A stretch of DNA of 64,000 bases from the NCBI RefSeq assembly GCF_905115235.1, contig NC_051849.1, positions 134,956,712 to 135,020,711 of the forward strand. Reading direction: 5' to 3'. Below the pieces are notes generated by a model. The model was not told the DNA's origin. It made no database searches and saw only the letters and a program-made list of their open reading frames with translations. Made by a program: the position numbers and the translations under genes. Positions 1 to 9,897 of this stretch are shown here, piece by piece. This DNA is from Hermetia illucens (lineage: Eukaryota > Arthropoda > Insecta > Diptera > Stratiomyidae). Every line of letters begins with the position of its first letter. Position 1 is the first letter of the stretch.

Positions 1-1415
1 AGGTGAAATAGGGTCAAAGACCAGAAAAAATAGCGCAGTCGCAGCGACCACACCTAACGGCCTCTATGATTCAGTTCTATTTATCTGTGACATATCTTCA
101 AGCCAAAACCTATTACAATTTACTAATTCTATCATCACAAACGGTGCAGAAAAACTTCACTTTAATTAGTGAAATTGAAAGGCTTCACACAAGATGACTA
201 GGCAAATCACTGGTTAATTATGTTGTCGACAATTCACGAGCACACTTACTCTGGCGAAATGCCTTTTTTGAATCTATTGTCGCGCCTCGTCGAAATCCAA
301 CTTGCCCATCATGACTCTTGTGTCGTATTAGAGCGTCTCCTGTCTAAATCTGACTAAGCAGAAAATCAAAATATTCTTTTATAAGGCATTTTGACTACTT
401 GAAATTCCATAGGTGCGGATAAATGAATGATAGAAAATTGAAGCTTCACGTACGAAAGGATTCGTTGATTTCTTATTTAAGAATATTTGGGAACACGTTT
501 GTATGTATATCGGAAAAAAACCTACGTACATCTCAAGCTATATACATATATGTATATTATTAAATAATTTATACAGTTGCATGTATATTCAAGGACCTTC
601 ATCAGAATTTCGATTTTCTTCATGGTTTCGCTAAAAAGAAATTCCAAAATATGCTAATTTATAAGCCCGCTCCAGTGGCCTAACGCCTTATTAATATTAG
701 GAATTTCACCAAACTGTACAGTATTGTCCTTCATCTATGATCCATATTATTGCAAATATTGTCCTTTTACACTATAATAATATATATTGATATTATTATC
801 TTTATTTAAGCAGATATCAAAATGATTGTTTCGAATTTTTGAGAGTGGACTCTGGCAATGCTTAGGCATATAATGCACAAAGGCGGTGTTAGGGACTTTA
901 ATAACAATGGTGGAGAGCCTCGATCCCCTAAGTTCAAAGCAATCCACTTTCGGAACTTGGATGCGGATCGACAAGCAGAGAGAACTGAAAACTCTTACTG
1001 CCGTTGCAAATCTCAGGAAGTGCAGCATAGCGTACACCGTGACAAAAAGGAGTTTATTACTGTGCTGGTTGGTTAGGAAAGAAGAGCTAAATTAACAGCA
1101 TATGCGAATACCACATCACGAAAGTACCAAACAAACTAACTAAGCACCTCCTACTTTGTAACTTTGAAAAAAAAATGTTCATTGTATTTGTATATGAAGA
1201 ATGACTATCTGAAAATATGTCCCTAAAATTTCAAGTTGAGCACAATAAAATTGACTGAGATGATCGTTGAAAAAGTAGAATTCGTTCCGTAAACGACCGA
1301 AGTTTAAACGCGTTTTTCAACAATGGCATGTTTGACTCTGGTGACCAAAATTACTCGAAAACTACTGAATTATTAACTTTGATTGTCGGCCAATTTGTGG
1401 AAAGCGTGTGTTTTT
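1..1415. other. Unassigned AT-rich sequence
   Basis: No gene or known repeat was recognised here. The only open frames are short and overlap one another on both strands near 750-1095, with no splice-site pattern or family resemblance. It ends where the first DLE repeat copy begins. Confidence 0.4.
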
Positions 1416-2800
1416 AAGGATTTGTGTAAAACAAAACCTTATTAAGATCGATTCGGTGTATGTCTGTCTGTCACACCCGATTTATTCGGACACGGCTGGA
1501 CTGATTATTACGAAAATTGGTAAGAGCGTGTGATCTGTTCCATTTACATATAGCAAGTGGCGCTATTTTGTGTTTAGTTTAAGGGGAGCTCCCCATACAT
1601 GTAAATGGAGGGTGCAAAATTGTTTGTTTGTTTAATTAGTACTTTTCGAAACTGAGACGTAGGGGAGTGAGGGCTCAAAATATGACCAAAAAGTGTAACA
1701 GGTCTCGTTCTCAGAACCTATCCAACCGAAAAATCGGAAAAAATCACGGTAATGCATTTCTATGAAATAAAGTTAATAATAATATACTTCATCATTTCAG
1801 AAATTTGCCCGACAACCCCCCTTATGTCCATCCCAGAAGTACAAAATTTGGCATGGGTGTAAGGAATAACGTAAGGGACAATTTGGTCAAGTTTATAGAA
1901 AATTCAACTATTATTAATAAAGTTATAGGGGTGAAACTTTGTCATTTTTTGTGAATTTCGTGCATTCCACAACGTGTATGACGTCATCATTGCATATCAA
2001 TTCGTCAATACCACAACGAAGTGAGTTCGTATGAATGGGGGTCACAAAGAATTATTTTGTTTTAGTTTTTTAGTCATTTGTATATGAATATTAATTACTC
2101 CAAACAGACATGTGTGTATGTAGATATGTAGTATGTGTACTATTGAAGTTTGCGGGTAGTGCCTAGTTCAAATAGATATATTTGTACATTAAAATAACCA
2201 TATTTAAGGTACGTACTATATATGTACATATGTATGCTTTTGTGCACGAAGTAAATCGGAAATATGGGTATGATCAATTTATATACGTGCATGTATACGT
2301 ATAGTATTCGGAAATAGGAAGTTTGTTTGTTTAGGGTGAGGATAAAATCTGTGTCCGGAGAGCTGAGTGGTTAGAGCACAAGGTTGTCGTAGGGAAGGTC
2401 GTGGTTCAAATGTCACTGGTGGCAGTGGGATTTGTATCGTGATTTGACTTCGGATACCAGTCGACTCACCAGTGATTGAGTACCTGAGTCAAATCGGAGT
2501 AATAATCTCCGGTGCGCGCAATGCTGACCACATTGACTACTATGGGGTACTCTAATCCTGTAGTGTATCGTTACGGTCTTGGATGAAGTGCTCTAACACA
2601 CTTCAAGGCCCTGATGAAATTAGATTGTTGTGCCAACGATTAGTATTATTATTATAAAATCTTATAGTTTGGAAAAATATGAAAGAATATGTTGGATTTG
2701 TAGCCATATACGGATATAAAAATGTGCGTAGAAGTTTCTCACATAAGATGACCAAAAAACCTTTATACCCGAAGCGCGAATTTCCGGCATTCCGACTTAT
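1416..2800 (+). repeat. DLE dispersed repeat, near full length, with SINE inside
   Basis: This copy runs from the palindromic terminus at 1416-1440 (an AAGG...AAAACCTT hairpin, imperfect here) through a TGTCTGTCTGTC block at 1457-1470. It ends in the hairpin tail around 2767-2799 (CCCGAAGC...TTCCGG, then CCGACTT). It has no coding capacity. The same order of blocks recurs at 6989-8485, 31823-32639, 45230-46338 and 63020-63747. A SINE with target duplications splits it at 2351-2653. Class is inferred: the architecture recalls DINE-1/Helentron-derived elements. Confidence 0.75.
2351..2653 (+). repeat. tRNA-derived SINE inserted in DLE
   Basis: A tRNA-like head carries an A-box-like GAGTGGTTAGAGCAC and a B-box-like GGTTCAAATG. 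A unique body follows, and the 3' end is TTGTGCCAACGATTAGTATT with ATT repeats. The 9-bp direct repeat ATAAAATCT lies on both sides (2342-2350 and 2654-2662), as expected for a target-site duplication. Five related copies occur in the window. Confidence 0.85.
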
Positions 2801-3049
2801 TTTTTAAATCCCTCAATCAAACACTGTTTATTGTTATTTTATTCATTGACATTTTTTGGTTTAGATGTATTAGGTCGCCACAATCTTGGTCACCACGAAA
2901 CATAAAAATAAAAATATATTTTTATATTATATATATTTTTCAATAAAAAAAATTCTGAAAGTTGTTCAATGTATGATATAATGTAATCTTGTGGTGTGGT
3001 TCTAGTGAATAGTTATTTGATATAATTAGACTGTTTTTGCTCTTTCGCT

Positions 3050-4112
3050 AGTCAAAGGGTAGTATAGGTCCCAGGGCGGAACGTGGATTGGTAGCCACGA
3101 TGGAACATAAAACCCGAGAAACGCCCGCTGAACCAACACCAACAGCTTTACTACCAAACCCTATCTCCACCTCCACGTGGTGACCGCTGCGAGCTCTTTC
3201 TCACGAAAAGTTGCAAACGGGGAAGGATGAAGGCGAGTCTCCCGCGCCTAAAAACGAGACAAATTGTACCAACTGGTCCTCCAGGTTGGGGTTGGATAGG
3301 GCTGACAACCATACACAGAAAACCGAAGTTACGAAGCCACAATAACAACAACACGGACTGGACGGATAACACAACGACGAACCCGGCAACGACAAAGGAA
3401 TAACGATTTGCTCATTTTCTCATGGAACGTGCGCTCCCTATACAGAGATGGAGCTCCCAAGCAGCTGTCCCAACATAGTGCTGATGTAGCAGCGTTGCAG
3501 GAGATGCGTTGGACATGGACCGGTTTCCTGGAGAAGAGTCGTTACACCATATATTATAGCGGCCATCCAGTAAACCATATGATCGGAGTAGGTTTCTTAG
3601 TCAGCCAAAAAATGAAACCGGCTGTTATCGGCTTGGAAAACATAAGCGAAAGGATATGCACACTGCGCTCCAAGCAAATTTAGAAATGTAAGCCTCATTA
3701 ACGTTCACGCCCCTACAGAGGAGACGGCAGAGTCGAAGAAGGATACCTTCTACGAGGCAGTAGAACGAACCCAAAGCATGTCCCAGATATATCAAAATCA
3801 TACTTGGGGATTTTAACAGCCAAGTAGGAACGGAGCCCGTATTCAGGCTATACCTACATACATGAAAATGGAGATATCGCACAGTCCAGAAATTATAGGG
3901 AAATCAGGTTATTGAGTACCACCTATAAGATATTCTCCACTATCTTGTTAAGCCGGATAGCCCCATACGCCCAGAACATCATTGGCCCATACCAAAGAAG
4001 CTTCACTCCAGGCAAATCAACAACAGATCAGATTTTCTCTCTGCGGCTTATGATGACGATATCGACATCATGGGAAGAACGACCCGAGACGTACAAACTG
4101 CGTTTAATCATG
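3050..4112 (+). mobile_element. RTE-A LINE copy 1, internally deleted
   Basis: The 5' region and endonuclease start of an RTE-type non-LTR element are visible. From 3408 the frame reads a typical AP-endonuclease opening (FSWNVRSLYRD), then the ALQEMRW motif. Much of the endonuclease and reverse transcriptase is missing. The sequence jumps at about 3900 to an RT stretch (STTYKIFSTILLSRIAPYAQN), and at about 4047 to the region coding the catalytic-site strand (DDIDIMG in copy 3). It then stops near 4112. Copy 3 at 18.6-21.8 kb shows the missing parts. It is dead, with several frame changes. Confidence 0.8.
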
Positions 4113-4144
4113 GAGAAAGAGGGTAATGGCATGCCAACAGTAGA

Positions 4145-4591
4145 AGAGCCAGTGGAAATTTTGATGGTTTTCGGGTGAATTTATAAAATTTAGTCATACT
4201 ATTATTAAGTTTATTTGAACAGATACTGGGATGGAGTGTATTTTGAGCCCTAGATTTCGTATAGATGGTCTGCTTTGCTTTCTGGGGCACATATTTTGAG
4301 CCCTCACTCCCCTTACGTTTCACCCAATATAAGAAATAAGATCAATTTCGAAAAATAATAATCGAGCCGTTTCATTTGATACCCTAGATGACTATATTCG
4401 CATGTATGGGGAGCCCCCTCAAACTCAACACAAAATGGCGCCACTTGCCATATGTAAAGAGATTCATAGTCCAAATCTTCCCACTAATTTTCCTGACAAT
4501 TAGTTCAGCCGTTCCCGAGTAAATCGAGTGTGACCTACGGACAGACCGACTGAAATCGATTTTAAAAAGGTTTTGTTTCACACAAAACCTT
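4145..4591 (-). repeat. DLE repeat, truncated copy
   Basis: This copy is in inverse orientation to 1416-2800. It ends at 4567-4591 with a clean AAGGTTTTG...CAAAACCTT hairpin, preceded by ACAGACCGACTG, the degenerate microsatellite block. Its other end is missing and abuts the RTE-A remnant. Confidence 0.75.
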
Positions 4592-5750
4592 AGCAAAACA
4601 GCGATCAAATCTTTCCTGCTACGACTTGAGAAGCGAAACGAATGTGGTCTAGTGACTACGACAACAAAGTCCACCACAGAAATGCTTTAAGTACTATAGA
4701 GAGAGTAAAGCTATTTTGCCAGGACATGAAAGCAAAAGCCTGCCTATCCGCAAAGAAAACTAAAGAGCAATAAACGCCCAGAATGGCTAATAACTAGACG
4801 CAAATCAAGTCCATGCAACTAAATCTGCTTCAGGACCTACTCACAAAAACTCCATATCGCTATAGTATTCAAGCAATACAAAGATCTGCAGTTGTGTATG
4901 GATAGCAGGCAGTAGTAGTAAAGTAGCTATAGGATACCGGAAAGTACCCAGAGGACGGATCCACGCTTGCCAACATAAGAGGTATATACATGTATAGCTG
5001 CTTCCCTGTACCAAGTATACGATAAGTTTATGCCACATCGTTCTGATTTCCAAAAACGAAAGCCCAACTTCCCAGTGTAACTCGAGACTGTCACGACGAA
5101 AAATTTGCCTCAAAGTACAAGTGGAGATTGCAAGAGGCTTTTTTCAAAAAGTGTGATGTGATCCATGAGATGACACATTCAAGTCGATGATGTTATCATT
5201 AAAAGAAAAACAATCCCCACAGATTACTTGCCCTAAGTTCACAGGGCGGAGGATATGGGCTCGGCTAACCTATTAGCAGATACGAAGAAAGTTACCGAAA
5301 ATCAGACTTCTGGATTGGATGAAATTCCGATAAGGTATGACAACTGCTGGCTTCGTAGATGACACTGGGATAGCAATTCTATCGAAATGACTCAAGGAGA
5401 TCGAGATTTCTGTAAATGAAAGGAAATGAGAAATCAAATCTTGGTTGAAAAATTCAGCTCTCTCATAAAAGTAAAGCAGTACTAATCAGCAAGAGAAGAA
5501 ATGGAACAATAGCGAACGAATAATTTACTCGCAATCAGTCCTCAAATACTTGGCGGTAAAAATTGAGAAAATAAAGAACTTCAAGGAACACATCGAATAT
5601 TCAGCAAGTAAGACACCTTCCATCACAATTACAATTTCCAGGATATTACCGAGCATTGGTGAGCCAAAACAAAACCACTGTCCTCTTATCTCATGGGTAG
5701 CTAGCAGTGAAAATACGTTTGAAAGTAGTAGAGTCAAATTCTGATGAAAT
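4592..5750. other. Unassigned sequence between repeats
   Basis: No host gene is recognised. Open frames such as that at 5550-5744 are short and opposed by a frame on the other strand. Sequence around 5250-5480 may be decayed LINE coding DNA, but no motif is clear enough to name it. Confidence 0.3.
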
Positions 5751-5752
5751 AA

Positions 5753-6562
5753 AACCTTATTAAAACCGGTTTACTGTTTGTCCGTCACAAGCATTTTTTT
5801 CTCGGAACCGGTTATAGCGATTGACCCCAAATTTAGTGAAAAGGTGGGAAATGTGAACGCACACGCAAACAGCGTTACATCGTTGTACGTCGAATTTAAG
5901 GGACCCCCCTTACATACAAAAGAGAGGTGTAAATTTTTTTTCACCAAATATAGTCATGTGGGGTATCAAATGAAAGGTCTCGATTAGTACTTTCCCACCG
6001 GTCTTAGTTTTAACATTTGTTGGAAAGATGAGGAGTACGGGGGGTCGAAAATGATCATCTCTTTGACGGACCCATTCTCAGAAACTACCCAAATAATAAT
6101 CAATCAATCGACCGGCAGGGGCACTGAAAGTCCTTTCCGCTAATCGCCTCTCGTCCAGCAGTGTGAAACTCTATTTGCTGCGCGGACGTTTTTTATCTTT
6201 TCAAAATATATTAACATACTATTATTAATTTTATTTGAGCAGATATTGGCATGGCGATTTTGATTTTTGTTTTTGGATTATTCTGGTGAGTAGTTTTTAG
6301 AATGGTCTCTTAATTTAAGTGAACCTTTTATAACCCCCTCACTCCCCCGTTTAGTAACCGAGACCTTTCATTTGACACCGTGATAATATCGCCCCCATTT
6401 TGCATGCATGGGCCCACTTAAATTGAACATAGAATGATGTAACTCACTGTATGCGTGGGCGTTCGCAGTTGCCACTTTTCCAGGTGTAACGATTTCTAAG
6501 AATCTTGCGTGTAACACATAGACAGACGGACAGGTAGAAAGCAAACCGATTTTAATAAGCAG
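5753..6562. repeat. Two DLE subfamily-B copies, head to head
   Basis: A copy on + (5753-6105) and a copy on - (6198-6562) share the blocks for the CTCCCC stretch, the TTTCATTTGA block and the TGTCCGTC/GACGGACAG ends. They face each other over about 90 bp of non-matching DNA. The outer ends read AAAACCTTATTAAAACC and its counterpart ACCGATTTTAATAAG. This differs in sequence from the DLE copies at 1.4 and 7.0 kb, so I treat it as a second subfamily. Confidence 0.65.
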
Positions 6563-6572
6563 CGCACACCAC

Positions 6573-6670
6573 GACAGAAGAAATTTCACCATTGCGTTGA
6601 TCGGTAAAAATAAGATTGTCACAAGTGAAAACGACAAAAGGAATTTCATCATTGTGTTGATCAGGAAAAC
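6573..6670 (+). repeat. Diverged tandem duplication, unit about 60 bp
   Basis: The block CGACAGAAGAAATTTCACCA...GTTGATCGGTAAAA is followed about 60 bp later by CGACAAAAGGAATTTCATCA...GTTGATCAGGAAAA. The two units differ at several positions, so the duplication is old. It directly precedes a SINE. Confidence 0.6.
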
Positions 6671-6922
6671 AATTATTATAATCGTTGGCGCAAAAATTTA
6701 ATTGGATCAGGGCCTTGAAGTTATTAGAGCACTTCATTCAAGATCGTAACGGTACACACTACTCGAGATAATTACCCTGAATTGGACTCAAGTATTCATT
6801 CACAGTTGAGTCGACTGGTATCCGATGTCAAGTCACGATACAAACCCTGCTGGAACCAATAAGCTTTGAACCGCGACCTTCTGTAAGACAGCCTAGTGCT
6901 CTAATCACTAAGCTATTCGGAA
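6671..6922 (-). repeat. tRNA-derived SINE, diverged copy
   Basis: The ATTATTATAATCGTTGGCGCAA end (tail, read on -) and a TTTGAACCGCGACC...CTCTAATCACTAAGC head identify the same SINE family. It carries a small internal deletion in the body (about 6757-6767). No clear target duplication was found. Confidence 0.75.
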
Positions 6923-6988
6923 GGAAGAAAGGGAGACGATTACGTATCATATTTCGTTTTTCTTTGTTTTGCAAACAAAACCTTAATA

Positions 6989-8485
6989 AACAAGTCGGAA
7001 TACCGGAAGCTCGTGCTTCGGGTATAAAGATTTTGTGTTCATCTTATCTAAGAAATTTCAACGCACATTTTTCTACCCGTATACAGCTACAAAACTACGA
7101 GACATACGTACATATTACAGCCGTAGATGTTACGCTCACCCTAAACAAACAAACTGCCTATTTTCGAATACTGTACACATATAGGCACGTATATAAATTG
7201 ATCGTACCCATATTTCCGATTTACTTCTTATATCTATCTGAATTAGGCTCTACCTACAAAGTTCAGTAGCACGCATATAGTATATACCTACATACACACA
7301 TGTCTCGTTGGAATAATTGATATTCATATACAAATGATTAAAGAACTAAAACAAAATAATTCTTTTCCACCCAATTCATACGAACTTACTCCGTGTGGTA
7401 TTGACGAATTGATATGTGATGATGACGTCATCAGGTTTTAGAGTGCACGAAATTCACAAAAAATTGTAAAGTTTCACCCCCTATAACTTTGTTAATAATA
7501 GTTGGATTTTCTTCAAACTTGACCAAATTGTGCATTATATTCTTCATTATACCCGTGCCAAATTTTGTACTTCTGGGACGAACATAAGGGGGGTGCCGGA
7601 TAAATTTCTAAAATGTGGAAATATACTATTATTAACTTTATTTGTGCAGATATCGGAACCGGATATATTTTGAGGCCTAGATTTCGTAGAGATGCACTAT
7701 TGAGATTTTTTTCTGATTTTTCGGTTGGATAGGTTCTGAGAACGAGACCTGTTACACTTTTTGGAGGTCATATTTTGAGCCCTCACTCTCCTATGTTTGA
7801 TCCAATATCAAATATTGAACCAGTTTCGAAAAGTACTAATTGAGACCTTTCATTTGATACCCCACATGGCCACATTTTATGAAAAAAAATTTTGCACCCT
7901 CCTTTCACATGTATGGGGAGCCCCCCCTTAAACTTAACACAAAATGGCGCCAGTCGCTGCATGTAAAGGGAACGGCAGGTCACATACTCCTACCAATTTT
8001 CGTGACAATCGGTTCAGCCGTTTCCGAATAAATCGGCTGTGACAGACAGACAGACAGACACTGTCCACGATTTCTCTCAGAAAGGAGGAGTCTGGAAACT
8101 CCCTGAAAACCACTCTAAGCCCGCAGAACATCGTCGGGAAATGTTGAAATCGGAGGGAAACTGGTGTGCGGTGAACACCGCCATCAAACGAATACAAGAG
8201 GAACCGGCAAGAGCGGAGCGCGCAAGGAGGACGCGAAGAACGGAAGGCGTGGTCGCGTAAAGCGCAATCCACCCCGCGAAGTAATGCTTTGCGGCGGTCC
8301 CGCGGGGAAGGAACAAGGAGAAAGTGGGGGTGGTTTTAGTGGGTGAGAATCCCACACGCTGCTGCAACCTGGCGCGGCAGTGTCTTTCTAAAATTTCCAC
8401 CTCCATCCATAAAAAAAAAAAAAAAAAAAAAAAAAAGACAGACATCGAATCGATTCTAATAAGGTTTTGCTTCAAACAAAACCTT
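6989..8485 (-). repeat. DLE dispersed repeat, full length
   Basis: This is the best complete copy. It starts AACAAGTCGGAATACC with the GGAAGCTCGTGCTTC hairpin and ends AAGGTTTTGCTTCAAACAAA plus ACCTT at 8461-8485. Next to that end is a run of GACAGACA. Internal blocks match the copies at 1.4 and 31.8 kb, including the TGATGACGTCATCA palindrome at 7422-7432 and the conserved ATGTATGGGGAGCCCCC block near 7910. An R1-type LINE tail has inserted at 8061-8436. A shorter TTTTGCAAACAAAACCTTA motif at 6968-6986 abuts its start. Confidence 0.8.
8061..8436 (+). mobile_element. R1-type LINE 3' end with poly(A)
   Basis: This is a 5'-truncated non-LTR element. An open frame to a stop at 8260 codes a C-terminal tail like those of R1-clade reverse transcriptases (HRREMLKSEGNWCAVNTAIK, then an acidic and arginine-rich end). 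A 3' untranslated part of about 150 bp and 26 A residues (8411-8436) follow. It lies within the GACAGACA microsatellite of the DLE copy, and GACAGACA occurs on both sides. The R1 clade is inferred from tail style only. Confidence 0.65.
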
Positions 8486-8805
8486 AAAAGAATAGTTTAA
8501 AACAAAATATTAAGGGCTTTATTAAATTCCACTATAGAAATCATTTTCATCATAAGTGGAAATAAGGCGGAGATTCTATTGTAGTCAGTACTGATGACTT
8601 TTATAAGGATGGATCAGGACTGCTTCAATTTCAGTTTTTATTCCTCATTGTCCAAAACAATCATTGTTACGGAAAAAATGACCTATATTAAAAACCGGTA
8701 GAAAAACAAATGATAAGGTAGGCAGGCTTTATATGCGAGTTATTTATATATTGACTGCAAAACTAAAGGAAAACTTTTGGGACTTAGCGTTGAGCACTAC
8801 TATAT
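8486..8805. other. Unassigned; upstream region of the 8.8-kb gene
   Basis: No repeat or coding exon was recognised. If the gene at 8806 is real, this stretch should hold its promoter or 5' exons. No clear TATA or initiator signal can be singled out. Confidence 0.3.
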
Positions 8806-9858
8806 ATGCACATAATTGTACATCACCTACATAAATCCAACAATATGACAATTGAAATGGGAGTACAAACAGACCCATGCCTATTTACTTGGAGGAATCA
8901 AGATAACTTTCGATTCTTATCTTGTAAGTTGACGAACAAGCAAGAATCCCTCGAACGTGAAGGAAAAGGAAAAAACAAACGATTTAGACGTACATTTAAA
9001 GGCAGACATTAGGGAAATGAAGACTTTTCTAAGAATCAATATTCAAAGAAATGGAAAGAAGAAGCTATTCAAACTCGTACAGAAGGAGTACACGAATAAT
9101 GGCTTTAAAAGGTATGATTTTCATAAGCCTAAACCTCAAAGAATGTCCATGTTGACCGTTCAAAGTTTTATCGACATACAAAGAAGCTATGGGAAGCTTA
9201 ATTTATTGGGCTAATACTGGCCGAACCTGTGCTTAAATATTATTCTGGTTACTTAATATTGTAATTTGCAGAATACATAAACAACAACTGCCTCCCTCTG
9301 TATACCAAGCTATGAATATATCGATGAGTGATGCATCTGAAAAATTGTTGGATCTTAACAATTTTTTGAGTTTAATTCTTGATGGAACCTTCTTTCCTAT
9401 AATTCTATGATAGGAGTTAGAAAACCCTACTTTAAAGAGCGGGGTCAAGAGAAATCTGGTTTCTGTTAAGTGGATTTGTTCTCGAAATCAATTGCTGACA
9501 TTTTTACACAGCCACTTTCGTTTGAACTTCACAATAGGTTAACTAATGAACTACTGAACGATGTCAATTAGATATGTTGTTTATACTATTCTGTACTAGT
9601 AATATTATTAGACTGATTCATTATTTGCTGAATAATATAAGATCTAAGGACGATGTGATACCAAATAGGCACCAAAAGAATGTTGAATTTATAGTTCTCT
9701 GCCTTTACTTGGCGACTGTAAGTGGAAGGAGTAGGCTTTCTACCCAATTTATATACCAAATTCACCAAAAATTCCCCGGAATTACATTTTTTCGTTAGGA
9801 ATGTAACATATATCCTTCTAATTTGCTCAAGTTCAGTGTCACAACTGATGATTTTTAA
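8806..9858 (+). CDS. Probable six-exon gene, function unknown
   Basis: Not recognised by family. Six exons join with matching phases: 8806-8923, 8988-9111, 9272-9299, 9512-9537, 9600-9717, 9799-9858. Introns are 64, 160, 212, 62 and 81 bp. Good sites include donor GTAAGT at 8924, donor GTATGA at 9112, acceptor TTGTAATTTGCAG before 9272, acceptor TTTTTACACAG before 9512 and donor GTAAGT at 9718. The product is 157 residues. It opens MHIIVHHLHKSNNMTIEMGV (a second in-frame ATG lies at 8845), has a lysine-rich middle, and a C-terminal half with LHNSNIIRLIHYLLNNIRSK and ends TTDDF. The stop is followed 33 bp later by AATAAA. The 28- and 26-nt middle exons are the least certain part. No membrane segment or signal peptide is evident. 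Neighbours are all repeats. Confidence 0.4.
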
Positions 9859-9891
9859 GAATGGAATTAAATTTGATACATCCGCCTTTGC

Positions 9892-9897
9892 AATAAA
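9892..9897 (+). terminator. Poly(A) signal AATAAA
   Basis: A canonical hexamer lies 33 bp after the stop of the probable six-exon gene. Its placement is part of the support for that gene. Confidence 0.45.

Noticed and set aside
2354-2430. Possible tRNA gene
   Set aside because: A- and B-box-like sequences are present, but they are the head of a SINE with body, tail and target duplication. No cloverleaf with paired acceptor stem can be drawn.
7934-8475. Long minus-strand frames of 112 and 132 codons
   Set aside because: They run across the junction between a DLE repeat and a LINE poly(A) tail (coding poly-Phe), so they cannot be a single gene.
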